DNA of 64,000 bases from Endothia cerciana (GCA_026119935.1 JALRMH010000013.1:682001-746000); one strand, 5' to 3'; numbered from the stretch's first letter, positions 1 through 10,684 are shown. A program made the numbers and translations. Notes: generated by a model not told the origin, from the letters alone.

Positions 1-2
1 AC

Positions 3-155
3 GAGCCAGAGGCATGCACGAAAATTTTGATAATCATTAAAAGGCTGGAGAGAGACGAACAGGCAATACGGTTATTAAGAGACTTTCTGGCTGAAGATTA
101 CCCGGAAGTATTGAGCAGGGTGCGTATGGTACTGGACCTTGGACCAGCGAATTAG
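3..155 (+). CDS. 3' end of an unknown gene running in from the left edge
   Basis: An open frame enters from the window edge and ends at a TAG at 153-155, giving about 50 C-terminal residues. The composition looks protein-like: a charged, helical stretch (KRLERDEQAIRLLRDFLAED) followed by a short hydrophobic end (MVLDLGPAN). No domain is recognisable and the 5' part lies outside the window. An antisense frame over the same bases is less protein-like. An intron upstream cannot be excluded. Confidence 0.4.
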   Translation, partial: EPEACTKILIIIKRLERDEQAIRLLRDFLAEDYPEVLSRVRMVLDLGPAN

Positions 156-507
156 ACTCACTGTGGATTGCGAGCGTCTGAACTTCTTTGCCAATGATGG
201 CAGTGATGGAGTTGCAGGCGCTCGAAGCAGCGCCAGGTGCGCAAAGACAACTAGATGCTGATTTGTATCGTGTGCACTTTGAAATCCATTTCTTCAGCCT
301 ACCAGCCTGCAACTCTGCTTTCTAGACTACAAGTAGGCGTCAGGTGACCGCCGGGAGTGATGGACTACCCTAGGGTAAGGATTTTTCAGACCACATTCGG
401 CAAAGAATGGTGCCTCCTGCCAGATATGTCGCTAGAATGAGAGGCCAGACAGCCGCTAAGCTGAGTTCCCTGCCTTATTTAGAAAAGTACTAAGTCGTAT
501 CTATAAG

Positions 508-595
508 ATTCCTAAGAAAAAAAATATATATAAATAAATAAAAAAATTCAAAAAGAATTCTTTTTAAAAAAAAAAGAATTATAATAACAAAGTAC
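508..595. repeat. A/T-rich low-complexity tract
   Basis: The tract is almost pure A and T, with runs of A and short TA alternations. It sits between the two flanking gene remnants. It lies just where the N-terminal half of the following kinase gene should be, so it may mark the breakpoint that removed it. The rest of 156-607 shows no gene. Confidence 0.6.
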
Positions 596-609
596 ATGAA
601 GACGAGTGA

Positions 610-1048
610 AAAAGTGGAATCTTTCTTGACGGGTTCCGGCGGAGTGAAGAGCAACTTCAAGCATTCCAGGAACAGGTAGGCCTGCGATGTCTCAATGAAT
701 CGGCTGTGCTGACTTGTCGTCAGATTTCCAGAAAATATGCTACAATTCTTCTGGACTGCTCAGATTCTGTGTTGGCCGACCGGCTTACACAGCGCGCAAA
801 GGATTCCTACCGCGACGACGATGAGGCGCTTGTGATAAAGACGAGAGTGCGCTCCTCCCGCGAGAGTCAGAAGCCAGTCGTTGAACTTCTCACTGAAGCT
901 CCCATGAGAAAGGTGAGCCTAGCAAGCGAGATAATAAGATGGGACGTTTGCTTAATCCTGCTAGATTCTCTGCGAGACTTCTATCGAAGACGTACAGATC
1001 TCGTTCAAGTATGCAGCGGAAGACTTGGCAGGAAATTTTCAAGATTGA
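610..1048 (+). pseudogene. Nucleoside monophosphate kinase (adenylate/UMP-CMP kinase-like), 5' truncated
   Basis: Three exons can be read: 610-675, 724-912 and 965-1048. They are separated by GT-AG introns of 48 and 52 nt, in phase, ending in TGA. The product carries the second half of an NMP kinase. It has the DGF-R motif (LDGFRRSEEQ), a beta strand followed by a helix (LLDCSDSVLADRL), the lid segment with RDDD, and the R-x5-E-x3-PV segment (RVRSSRESQKPVVELL). It also has a C-terminal 'SIEDV' helix. In the family these parts bind the NMP and close over ATP. The P-loop half is absent: a TGA stands directly upstream, preceded by A/T-rich DNA. The gene cannot make an active kinase as it stands. 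The alternative is an unseen upstream exon joined by a long intron. Confidence 0.65.
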
Positions 1049-2385
1049 AGGTTTCGCTCCTCGCCAGTAGTGCGATTCAAGCTACATGACGCAGGACACT
1101 ATTGGAGACGGCCAATTGCTCCACACCCGTCCAGGACAAGAAGTGTAGAGCTGGCAAGGGTGCGAACAATTTGACGATATTCAAGCGCAGCGTGGAGCTG
1201 TGATAAAAGGGCAGAAGTAATGGGAATGGGACAGATGCCGATGTCTTGCATACGTAATCCGTACATACGTAATGCTTAAGCTTTTTTGCCCTGGGGTTAT
1301 CCTCATTTGGGTAGGGCTGATGCCTCCATGTACGCTCCGCTCGAGCGGTCCAAAAGCTGCAGCATTCCTGTACTCCAATGTTGGCTTTTGGATATATATA
1401 GGTCGTCAGTTTAGTTTCTGCGTTTTCCTCTCTTCTCGAATGGACTCAGGCACTCTCGTGAATGGGATCAGTACTGTCGCGGCCACGATGAAGCTTGGGA
1501 GAGGACAAGTCGGGATCACAGCTGCGAAAAGTAAGTCGGACAGGTTCAGCGAGATCTGGCAGCCCATCATTTCCGTCCGGATGTGGCGAGAAAGGGGCGT
1601 GACATTTATGGAGGAACGGCCAAAGTGTTTCTTGTCTTTTTTCTTTTTGCACTCTCAAACTGTGCCCCGGATATGAAGTAACCTGCGCACCGTGAACTTC
1701 TGTGATGTTTGCTTTAATCGATTGAAATAGCCCCGCAGGGAAGGCTTTGCAGGAGTCGGGCGGTCGGCGGTGAGACGTTGTGCCTGACGATACGCCATTC
1801 CCCTTCGCGTTGCGGCCTGGGTGTGCCATTATGCCACAGCCTCATCATGCACACACTATTCACGCCTGGCGGAAGGAGAGTAAGTCTAACGGGTTTGAAG
1901 TTCATGAGCAGCCGGCGTGGCCTCAGTGCCCCTGACTTGCATAGTGTGGCAGCCCAGGGCAGGGGCTGTGGTAAACATCCTTACGCGAACATGACTAAGT
2001 AACTGGACATCAACTGTGGAAAGAAATAGCTAGGTAGGGGAAAGCATGCAGGTCACTGGGGTTGTGTGTTGCTACCCATGGCGGCGGCGCAGTGATAGAA
2101 TAAGATCGCACCCCATCTTAATGCCCTATCAGGCCAACATGTGCATCACGGAGTTGTATCGCATGTTGCTCGAGGCTGGGGTGGCCAAGGAAGGATCGGG
2201 TCGCTACCTCTTGACCCAGCCCACCTTCCACAATACGCCATCGAGGTAACGGCGGATTATAAATACCAGATCCTTCTTCGGTTGTGGGAACGAAAGGTCC
2301 TGTCCCCGCGTTTCTCTCTTGTCAGCTCGCGCCGAGAAGGACACCAACATACCATCCTTGCTTACCAGATTCCCGACGGCCGATC
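1049..2385. other. Intergenic, no supported gene
   Basis: Several short open frames exist on both strands (for example 1272-1676 and 1446-1829). None shows a domain, a consistent splice pattern or protein-like composition. A TATATATA box lies at about 1391-1398, but no downstream gene can be tied to it. Confidence 0.5.
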
Positions 2386-3145
2386 ATGGGCGATCTAAAG
2401 GACGTCCATGGGAGAAAGTACATGGAAGGTGGGCCATGGCATCCGGTGGATAGGGGATTCATCCAGCGAATGGATATGCAGTGGGCTTATTATGCCTGCC
2501 ACGGCCAAGTACACGAAGCGCCGCTGGAAGCTCACGAGATGCGAAAGGTCCTGGAGGTTGGCTGCAGCACCGGCCTCTGGGCTCTATACTGCCAAAAGCG
2601 ATATCCATCTGCCGATATATTTAGGGTGGACAAAACCTTGGCTTTGAATCACCTACAGAACTTGCCTGACCAGGACGACTTGCCAGGCCAGCACGACATG
2701 TCAGGCCAACCACGAAACCCAACGAACATCCCGAACGACTTTCTCGAAACCACAGTACGACTTTCCGACTTCAGTCTAGTTCGTGCGTACCGCCTTAGTG
2801 GATGTAAAACCAATTGGCTTGACATCTCCCGGAAAGCCTTTCATGTCCTGGGCCCGGGAGGTTTCTTCGAAATCTGCGATGCATCTCGACTCTACGATAA
2901 GTGTTCGCAGCGAGTGGATCATCGGAGCAGCAGCTACTCTGCCCGGATGTACAATCGACAGCCCGGGGCTCCTCATGGTGCTGAAGCAGGCTGGGTTTTC
3001 AAACCTCCGCCAGACTGAACGCTCCATTGTGGTTGACCCATCCAAAAAAGAAGGACAAGACCTGTTGGCCAGTATTGTCGAAAATATCGAATGTGCATAT
3101 ATAGCACAGAACATAGGCCCTGAGTATTTATCTTCCGATCGGTGA
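2386..3145 (+). pseudogene. LaeA-like SAM-dependent methyltransferase, frameshifted
   Basis: Starting at ATG 2386, the product follows the layout of fungal LaeA-like methyltransferases. It has an N-terminal 'GRKY...RMDM' segment, then motif I (VLEVGCSTGLWAL, about residues 55-67), an acidic end to the next strand (FRVDKTL), the 'SLVRAYRLSGCKTNW' segment, and the 'LGPGGFFEICD' post-motif strand. In intact relatives this domain binds S-adenosylmethionine. Proteins of the LaeA type regulate secondary metabolism; others methylate small molecules. The frame ends at 3018, but the expected C-terminal part (SEWIIGAA, GLLMVLKQAGFSNL, ERSIVVDP) continues in another frame to 3145. That implies a frameshift near 2880-2900. 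About 30 residues after motif II are Pro/Asp/Gln-rich and look inserted. It is probably a decayed copy. Confidence 0.65.
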
Positions 3146-3250
3146 ACGACTCAAATTCCAGGCTTCGCAGATGCCTGTCAAGTTCACATTGTAAGGATCT
3201 CCGAATCCATAACGAGAAATTCGACTAATGCATGGTAAATTAGCATTACC

Positions 3251-3481
3251 GTGTGGGCTCAGAAGCCGGTCACGGAAACCAAAGCCAAAAGGTCGCGTTC
3301 GTCTGTTGCCTGTGAAGCTTGCAGAGGCCGAAAACTTAGATGTGTATTGTCCGAGCCCTGGGAGGAGCAAACAAAATGCGAAGCCTGCCAGCTGGCGGGG
3401 GCTTCGTGTGTCTTTCCGCCGAGAAGCAAGATGGGCCATTACAAACCAGCAACAAACACACATCGTGGAGGAATAACTTGA
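3251..3481 (+). pseudogene. Isolated Zn(II)2Cys6 binuclear cluster domain fragment
   Basis: The 76-residue frame contains a complete fungal Zn2Cys6 pattern. The first half is CEACRGRKLRC (C-x2-C-x6-C), then an 11-residue loop, then CEACQLAGASC (C-x2-C-x6-C). It is preceded by a basic stretch (KAKRSRSS). In the family this is the DNA-binding domain of a transcription factor, usually followed by several hundred residues of a fungal-specific regulatory domain. Here the frame ends about 20 residues after the last cysteine and nothing resembling the regulatory domain follows. It lies 106 bp after the methyltransferase remnant, so the two may be leftovers of one metabolic cluster. A very short functional protein is possible but unlikely. 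Confidence 0.6.
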
Positions 3482-4928
3482 CATGGTCCCCTTCAGCCGC
3501 TAGCATGCCTCACCAAGAAGGAGATAGTCATATTGTAGTGAACTCCAAAATTTGATTTTCGATTGTTGACTCAGTCTGCTGTTTGTATGAGGTTACGAAT
3601 TGTACATCGATGTTAAACCGTGCTACCGATTAAGGCGCGCCCAGGGTACTTTGCTGGGTATTTTGCTGCTCTGTACCAAAGTTCTGAAAACCGAGAGAAG
3701 TCCGTTTCTCTTGAGCCATCGTCTTAATTACTCTCATCCTTGAGACAACAGTACCGGCCTTCTATGCTGCTGAGGTGCATTCTCTTCATGTTGCGCCGTA
3801 GGTCAGATTCGGAGTGATCACAAGATCCCTCGTCACCCGTAGACCTTTTCAATTATCGTATCCATTCTCTTGCATAGGGCTGATCTTAAAGCGTTATCTT
3901 GTGCGGAACAATTTGTGTCCTGGGGAGTATGATGCTACAAAGCTCCCCGAGGGTCGACACGATCCTGATTTGGCGGGGGATCAATCAGGATGTGCGCATT
4001 TTAGTCTGTCAAGTCTGACAAGGATTCTCCAGATTATGCCTGGACGGGCCGAGGGTCTGGTTCCCCGACCCATCCCCTTGCATTCGTTCAGGGTTTGGCC
4101 ATACATAGTAATGTGCAGATTGCAAGATGGCCCCTGATCATCAGACTCCCAGCAGGGTTAAGCACGTATGCAGCTACCGTGCGCGGAAGCGTGTGCTCGC
4201 ACACGCACAAGAATGTGCGGTCGCACAGAAGTGTGCGGACTGAAACCCTGTTCACTGTTGCATTCCAAGGGTACCTCGGTAAGATTTTTTTTGGTGTTGA
4301 TCAAGTTTGAGGTCTTGTTCACCATAATGTCCAGACCGCTCGGCCTGCCCTTGCTGCTGGAGTTCAATCTCTAGTGCCGCTGGTCAGACCAACGGTGACC
4401 TCGGGATCTCAAGATACCTACTTACGATTTCAGTTACCCTGTTCAGCCTTTTGCATGTTGCTGATCCGTGATGTTGCAGTCATCTTGCAAAGCTCCATAC
4501 GGCTTCCTCCCGCCCGGTCCCAAACCCAATGGCCGATTCCGACCCATTCGTGTGCCTTCGTACTCAGTACAACCTGGGAAAACCATCCTCAAAGGATTCT
4601 GCAGAATGTGCAGACTTTAGTGTGTCAACAAGGGTCCTGCAGGGTATGAGCGACTTTTATCTGACAAGATCTCTCCAGGACGCCCCTGAACGCGGGCCGG
4701 GGATTAGGCAAGGATACTGCCGGACGTGCGTATTCTAGATCTGGCCCATCCTGTGCTTCTTCGTCCAGTGGGTTGCAGAAAGTATCCTAGCATTGCCAAA
4801 TGTACCAATAATGCCCAGAATCTACGTGCGCACTGGACGGCAAGGATTGTTCTCAAGGTCTGGCACCTTGAAAGAATCATGTGCAGTTGATACGCCAAAG
4901 GCCACCGATTTTCCGCTTATCCTCAGTT
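3482..4928. other. Intergenic, no supported gene
   Basis: Only short, featureless open frames are present. The one clear structure is a pair of adjacent hairpins at 4189-4227, listed separately. Confidence 0.5.
4189..4227. repeat. Two adjacent short perfect hairpins
   Basis: At 4189-4206, GCGTGTGC and GCACACGC flank a 2-nt loop (8-bp stem). At 4214-4227, TGTGCG and CGCACA flank a 2-nt loop (6-bp stem). Both stems share the GTGTGCG-type core, so the block is a small cluster of related palindromes with no nearby gene. Confidence 0.6.
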
Positions 4929-5962
4929 ATGCTGAATGCAATCGTCACAACCTGTGTCTCCTCTGGCAACGAGGCGATCGCCGAGGTCTCCAAGACCGTA
5001 AAGGGGCAAAGCATTGAGCGGGTAGGTATATAGAACATCGGAAGTTGGGCTATGATCTAATCTTTACTAGGTTACGCAACGCATTGCAATGAACGTCGGC
5101 GACCTGGTCCAAGTACCACCAGTCGACGAAGATTGGACATGCTGTCTCGTCCCGGCAAAGAACATCGAAGAGCCCGATCATGACTGGGCTCAGATTCGAC
5201 ATCTGCCTTCAATATTTGTCGTCGGAAAAATCGCCAGCGGCGAGGACTATGGGGTTGCAGTCTGCAGTTCCAAGCTTCAATGGCTCCGCAATAGCAAACT
5301 CTGTTTCGAAGTTCCGAGTCAAAGACCCGACCTGGAACTCAACAAAAGACACTGCTCGAGTCTATGGGACAGATCAAGCCAGGCGCAGGGCGCAGAATTC
5401 CCTCCTTCGATGAATTACCACTTACATTCGGACATGGACTTGCCATGGCTTTGAGCGGTATATTCGAGACCGGTTCGATCAGCATACTCTGCTGCCGCCG
5501 ATCGAGTGGGAACTCCTGATACGCAATATACTCGTGAGTTCTTGCAACGACCATTCATTACTCTAGAGGATTGCAGCTTGGTCATATCGGCCTTGCTCTG
5601 CTGGGCGCAATTCGTGGGGTGTGGAAGAAGGGGAGACGGAGCCTGTGCTTGGTTATTCCTTGGGTGACTTCACTCCCCTCTTAGCCGGTCGTAAGATTCA
5701 GAATGAGCTGGCAACACTTGTGCGGATGCATTCTTCAATCAAGCGTGTCGTCGCCGGGATGCGCAACCTTCGTGCATTGTACATTTTGGATCTCGTCGAT
5801 GCCTGCGAGGCACCGCTTCGATGCTTGGATGGGCTGTCGGATGAATATTGGAAGCGCAGGCTGGACGATGGGCACTCGCACGAGTATGCTTGGAAGGGAA
5901 CGCAACTCAATTTAAAGGAATCGCTGGACAGTTACTACGAGGATGACTGGGAGATGGTCTAA
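4929..5962 (+). CDS. Uncharacterised spliced gene
   Basis: The first exon runs from ATG 4929 to 5021 (MLNAIVTTCVSSGNEA...). A clean 49-nt GT-AG intron follows (5022-5070). The second exon starts in phase at 5071 and reads VTQRIAMNVGDLVQVPP and on. From about 5350 the frame choice becomes unclear. One frame continues to about 5454, another reads 'IPSFDELPLTFGHG', and a last protein-like frame (5621-5962) ends in ESLDSYYEDDWEMV. At least one more intron or frameshift must lie between 5350 and 5620. I do not recognise a domain. The end of the gene at 5962 is an inference from coding-like composition. Confidence 0.45.
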
Positions 5963-6287
5963 TTGAAAATATGAAACGGTCTACATACATCTGTTTCCTT
6001 CTGTAAAATCTTTCTCTCGTCCCTGTAAATTTCCAGACGACTTCCTCGTAAGACCGCGTGGGAGTGAACATTGAAGAGGCCCTTGATCTAACCCTATAAG
6101 AACTCAACGCAATGACTGAGTAACACCCGCATGCCACGAGAGCCACAGCCAGTGTGGCCACCGGTTACAACTAAACAATGAATCCTTTCTAACAGAAGTG
6201 ATGCAGACATTCAGCAGCTGTTGGGGTAAGAAAGTTCAGATGAAGGGCCTTGGAAGGCCCTCTGCACATGTACTGCGTGAGGGAAAT

Positions 6288-6339
6288 GAGGGCACAAAAT
6301 GAGGGCACAAAATGAGGGCGCAAAGCGAGGGCGCAAAAT
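6288..6339. repeat. Tandem repeat, 4 x 13 bp
   Basis: Four head-to-tail copies of a 13-mer (GAGGGCACAAAAT, with GAGGGCGCAAAGC and GAGGGCGCAAAAT variants) fill 6288-6339 exactly. The open frame across it is repetitive and basic, and is not a convincing gene. Confidence 0.8.
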
Positions 6340-6688
6340 CAGGTGGGGACACGAGACTAGGGAGCAAAACGAGGAGGAGACCGAGGTGGGATACCAAACT
6401 GGGTCATGAAATCGGGCTACGAGACCAGGCCTTGAGATCAGACTACGAGATCAGGGCACAATTTCTGGACTCTAATACTGCTGAGAAACATCCTGTGATT
6501 AGGCACCTAAATAATAAGAGGCGTATCTTCGAAGTGACGTGGGCCAATCTGGGTCCGAATCAATTTCCCTTCCTTTTTTGCTCTTTCCCTCAAGCTAAAG
6601 CCAATATTAATCCAATGTCTTTTTGAGTTCCAAGATATGATCATATGAGTGACTTATGTCGAATTCAGTACCTGACGATACGACCAGC

Positions 6689-7221
6689 TCAGCGGAGTTG
6701 GTCAGGTATACAGATGCCCGGACCAGCTCTGAAGGGTAGATGTGGGAGGATCTCGTTGGCGAGCGCCCTCAGGTTGTCGTCGCTCACTGCATGGCTCCCG
6801 CTTGAGGTGCCGATAGTTATTATGCATGGAATAAAAAGTCATGGCCGTGAAATACTTACACAATCTGCTCCACAGTTTCCGGATAACAAACCAATAATAA
6901 AGGGTAGCTGTCCCCAAGGTGAGCCCACCGAGTAGCAAGGCGTGAACGCTTCACCAGCTTCCTGCGCATCGAGTTATTATTCTTGCGTTGTGCTGCAAGG
7001 TAGATATCCAAGGCCACACTGGCATTCCTGTAGCCGACCGTAGTATGAATTCGGCCCCGCTTGCGGTCGACGGAGATAATCGCGTGAAGCGCAGACATGA
7101 CTGCAGGGAGCCTGGCGTACGCCAGCCTAGCCAGCCGGATCATCGAATTCGACATAAAACTAGAAGAACGGCTTAATAAGATTACATTAGGGCCGGCCTT
7201 TTGATAATGAAGTCGTGGCAC
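6689..7221 (-). CDS. Uncharacterised two-exon protein
   Basis: Exon 1 runs 7221-6860 and ends ...CYPETVEQIV. A 59-nt intron (6859-6801, GTAAGT...AAG) follows. Exon 2 (6800-6689) reads GSHAVSDDNLRALANEILPH and ends DQLR before TGA. The phases match across the junction. The protein is basic, with a central RKLVKRSRLATRWAHLGDSY segment followed by a short hydrophobic strand. No known domain is recognised. The start is uncertain: internal methionines (MSNSMIRLAR...) are also plausible. It is divergent to the membrane-protein gene at 7435, with a 213-bp shared upstream region. Confidence 0.6.
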
Positions 7222-7434
7222 TGGACGGATAGCATTTAAGAGATTAGCAGCCTTGAAACTGGATTAGATATCCAACAACCTTACCTGGAATACCTGACAA
7301 AGGAGAATATTGTTGCTTGGAAAGTAACATATGAATAGCCGACACCCAGTGCTAGAGACCAGGATGGATGGCTTTCGATTCATATCGATCGGTCACAATG
7401 GCGTCCAGATACCGTCGAATGGTCATTCAATCCA

Positions 7435-7939
7435 ATGAGGTGCCTATTTCATTATAACGTTGCCGCAGCAGCAGCGTCATGGACCGTCCTGGCGGGTTTC
7501 TTCATTTTTTCCGGGCACCTTCACGTCTTTGAAAAGGTCAGAGTCCCTTGCACATTCGCAAGGTGGCCGGGCTGTTCAGAGTGCCGTTCAGAACATCGCT
7601 CTTCTCCCCCTTGCGAGCTGCCTCTACGTCCTCGGCGCTACCGGCCTTGGTATGCTCTGGTGGGAATTCAGGACAAACTATGTGTGGCTTTTGGCTCACA
7701 TCTTCCTGTAGGGGAAAAAGATCTCTCAAACTTAGGTCAAAGCTGACTGGCACCACAGGCCCTGTCTGTTGAACTGCGTGAGCGGGCTGCTAACATTACT
7801 CTTGAATGTCTACACTGCACAAGACGGCAAGTGGTCGCCGACGGCTTGGGTTTCGCTGACTATCGTGTTATTTTCCCTAATTTTGACGGCATCGGCCTTG
7901 GGCTTATACAAATACTGGATTTCAGAGACGATAACTTGA
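7435..7939 (+). pseudogene. Small multi-pass membrane protein, homopolymer frameshift
   Basis: The reading needs one frame change at a T6 run (7505-7510) and one 51-nt GT-AG intron (7708-7758). It then gives a protein of about 150 residues with four hydrophobic segments: AAAASWTVLAGFFIF, NIALLPLASCLYVLGATGLG, LNCVSGLLTLLLNVY and WVSLTIVLFSLILTASALGL. Short conserved-looking loops include WWEFRTNYVWLL and YTAQDGKWSPTAW. Before the T6 run the frame reads GFFIFS. Deleting one T turns this into an FPGTFTSL continuation that joins smoothly to the rest. The stop is TGA at 7937-7939. It resembles an uncharacterised fungal four-helix membrane family that I know only by pattern. Either the run length is a sequencing error or the gene is broken. 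Confidence 0.62.
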
Positions 7940-8703
7940 TCTTTTGGGGAAGTGAGCACATGAATGTATTAATAGCAATCCACATTACGATGACACTGCG
8001 GCTGGCCCGCTCCTAACCCCATTGCCCCAAATTAAAGCGAGACCTCATCTAATGTATGTCCCTCGTAATCATCGTCAACATCTGGATGACTACCAGTGCT
8101 TGACATCTTATCAGTATCAGTTCAACCCTGAAGCAAGCGGAAATGCAGACCTCACCGTAACGTCGACGACAACTGGGTTTGTCATTCTCCAGGAGAGATT
8201 GAAAATCAAAATTTCGCCATTCGCAATCTATCCCAAGCCAGGTAGTTTCAAAGATAAAAGCTTCTCGATAGCAACGCCCCTCCTTCATCACAATGCTCTG
8301 CTCCGTCTAGACGTTTCTCTGTCCCAGTCAGGATATTTCTTCAGATCCCTCTCTGTCAAATTGCTCTTCTCCATGTTGCCCGAAACTCAAAACAGGCGTG
8401 CGAGGGACAGAAGCAGTTTCAGGTAGACGGGCCGTCTGAGGGACATCGAGAGGGCTCAAAGGCACGTTCTCAAATTGTGATACCTCAGTCTCCGATGCTT
8501 GAGGTAACTTCAGCCTTTTAGCTGCCCTTTCCGGCACTGGAATGTGCTCTCGCAGGGTCAGAGGTGGGTCTTGCATTGCCGCTGTCCTTTTGGGTCTGGA
8601 TGCGCCTCCAGGCACAGTTGCGCCTGTCTCTGGCCTACCTTCTTGTCGGGGAGGCACAGCTTCCTCGTAGCCGGAAATGATATCGCCTGCTTCATCTTCG
8701 GAA

Positions 8704-10684
8704 TTATACCCAAGGCACAGATCGCGTGGCATCCCGTGCCGGCAGGATCGGTCCTCCAACCTCAGTATTCCGGTGCAAAGGCGCTTCACCTTGTATAATG
8801 GAGGTGTCTGTATCTGACTTGGTCTCGCGCTCCTCAAATGATGCTGCATCTTCAGAAACCAAGTCTTGTCGAGCTTCAGCTGTCTGGAGTTGCTGCGCGT
8901 CTTGATGCAGCACAAGTGCCGTTGATGCTGGCTGTGCAGAATTCTCAACAGAAATCGGTACCTCAAGTGCGGGTCGCCCATCGACCCGCTGTGGCAGTTG
9001 GATGTAAGAAACCAAAGCTTCGTTCTGAATTGTCCTGTTTCTTCTTTGAGTTTTCTTTTTCCGTCTCGAAGTAGAAATTTTCTGACGTGGATGTCGTTTC
9101 TGCATTTTCCCGGGGGCAGAGCTAGCGAGTTTGCGAGTCCGTGCGACGCTTGTTTCCGGAGCAGCATTCATCACGACGCTTTCCGCAGCAGCAGCTGACT
9201 GGACGTTTATCTCTTCCCCAGAATTCATCACGATATCTTCCACAGGAGGCGACTGGGTGTCTGTCTCCTCCCCAGAATCCATCACGATATCTGCTGCGGG
9301 CATGTATTCCGCAGCAGGTGATTGAGTATCGATGGCTTCCAGGACGCAGATGCGGGGTCTGGATGTGTCGATTTGTAGCGCATATGTACCGAAAAATAGC
9401 GTTCACAAGATCATTCTGGACGAATTCCACCGTCACACCGCCCCGCGAAGCGGCAACCCGGTGGAGCTTAGGCAGAAACGACGAGTTTTCGAGTGCGAGA
9501 AGGGTTCTGACAAAGGGTTTGCCCCCTCGCCAATCAGCCAAAGGAGCTGGCAGTGTAGCCTCGAAAGGGGTCTCCACAGGGTCGATATGGCCGTCAGCTC
9601 GTTGCAAGCCTTCAAGGATCTTGACATTCTCGTAGCCAAGCGCCCTTGCCCGTCTTAACAGCCTCCGGAGGCGGTGCTGATCCGTATATGCCGGCATCGC
9701 CTCCGATCGAAAATCTCGCAATGCAGGTTCTGTAGAAAGGAACGGGAATTGCCTCAGGACTGAAACAAAAAGCTGTTTGAAGGCCAGGCCAGGGCAAGTC
9801 GGCCCTTGTAGATACATAAAGCATCCCTCGCTAACCTCTACCAAAGGCAGGCAAGCAGTGTTCCAATAAGACGTTAGACGTTGGTAGAGTGTTGTATCTC
9901 TGTTGTGTAAAGCAATCCTCTTCGGCGGAATATCCAGATGCTTTTTAAGTATCTTAGCCCCAATGCTCAGGTACTTCATATTTTCGTGGAACGTCTCCAG
10001 GCTGGGAATCACCAGATGTAGAGAAAGAAGTGCGTGATATATTCTCTTTCGGGCGCTTGGTTCGGCGATCGCTGAGAAGAGTCGACTATCATCGACGGCC
10101 AAACACACGAAAGCTCGGTCAGTTTCGCTCACGGACGGAGCACGAAATTGTAAGAGGCGTACCGTACTGTCATCAACGGCCGCCCGATCCACGTTACCTT
10201 GGCGAACGATCAGGTCCCAGATTCGGTAGATATGATCCAGATATCGCACAATCTGCTCATCACAATGGGTAGCCAGATGCTTATCTATGTTGCCAAGCTG
10301 TAAGCCACTTCTCATGCCGGGAAAAGACATTACTCTGTCGAAAGCGGCCAAGATATTTTCCCTCGGGAGTAAATGATTCCACGCTCTCGCCTTACACTGA
10401 CTCAGCATGGCCTTCCAACTGCGTACAGCCTGGTAATCGTTTTGTTTTTGGTAGTATCGAAGATTATAATAAATTTCTCCGTCCGAATAAGCCGCCTCAT
10501 GAGAGAAGCTGCCAGAGAAGGAGCGAATCGCTGTTTCGCGTACGCGGCCTAGAGAGGAAGAAAAGATTTGCTGCAGGAATACGCACTGCACCGACGAAAT
10601 ACTGGGCAAACGGTTGCATTGTGGGTCGCTACGAAGTATCTCAGCTGCCGGAGTCCAAACAGGACTTGAAACCCAGCTGGACCG
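8704..10684 (-). CDS. DUF3723 family protein, with a frameshift near the 3' end
   Basis: The main frame carries the hallmarks of DUF3723 in order. These are SDGEIYYNLRYYQ, a W-x(10)-K segment, AFDRVMSFPGM, HCDEQIVRYLDHI with a following W-x-LI, VDDSTVRLLQFRAPS, and LVIPSLETFHENMKYLS. A 54-nt intron (10602-10549) joins an upstream exon (10684-10603, ...WTPAAEILRSDPQCNRLPS). More 5' exons are likely. At an A5 run on the plus strand (9392-9396) the frame must change. Beyond it an acidic, Ser/Gln-rich tail continues, with three copies of a DTQSPxxxDIVMxSGEE-like unit, to about 8704. A further frame, 8703 to 8328, may belong to the tail. The function of DUF3723 is unknown. The family is a recurrent cargo of Starship giant transposons. 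Confidence 0.7.
9170..9335 (-). repeat. Internal tandem repeat in the DUF3723 gene tail
   Basis: Three diverged direct copies of about 54-66 bp share the core TCGTGATGRATTCTGGGG on the minus strand. They encode repeated DIVMxSGEE(T/I)(D/N)(T/V)QS units. Two overlapping frames stay open through the repeat, as expected for units whose length is a multiple of three. Confidence 0.65.

Noticed and set aside
6312..6626. Basic 104-codon frame starting in the 13-bp tandem repeat
   Set aside because: Its first third is translated repeat and the rest has no structure or motif.
9362..9392. A 31-nt GT...AG segment in the DUF3723 gene that would restore the frame
   Set aside because: It is too short for a fungal spliceosomal intron (the shortest others in the window are 48 nt). 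Removing one base of the A5 run gives the same frame with a better continuation.
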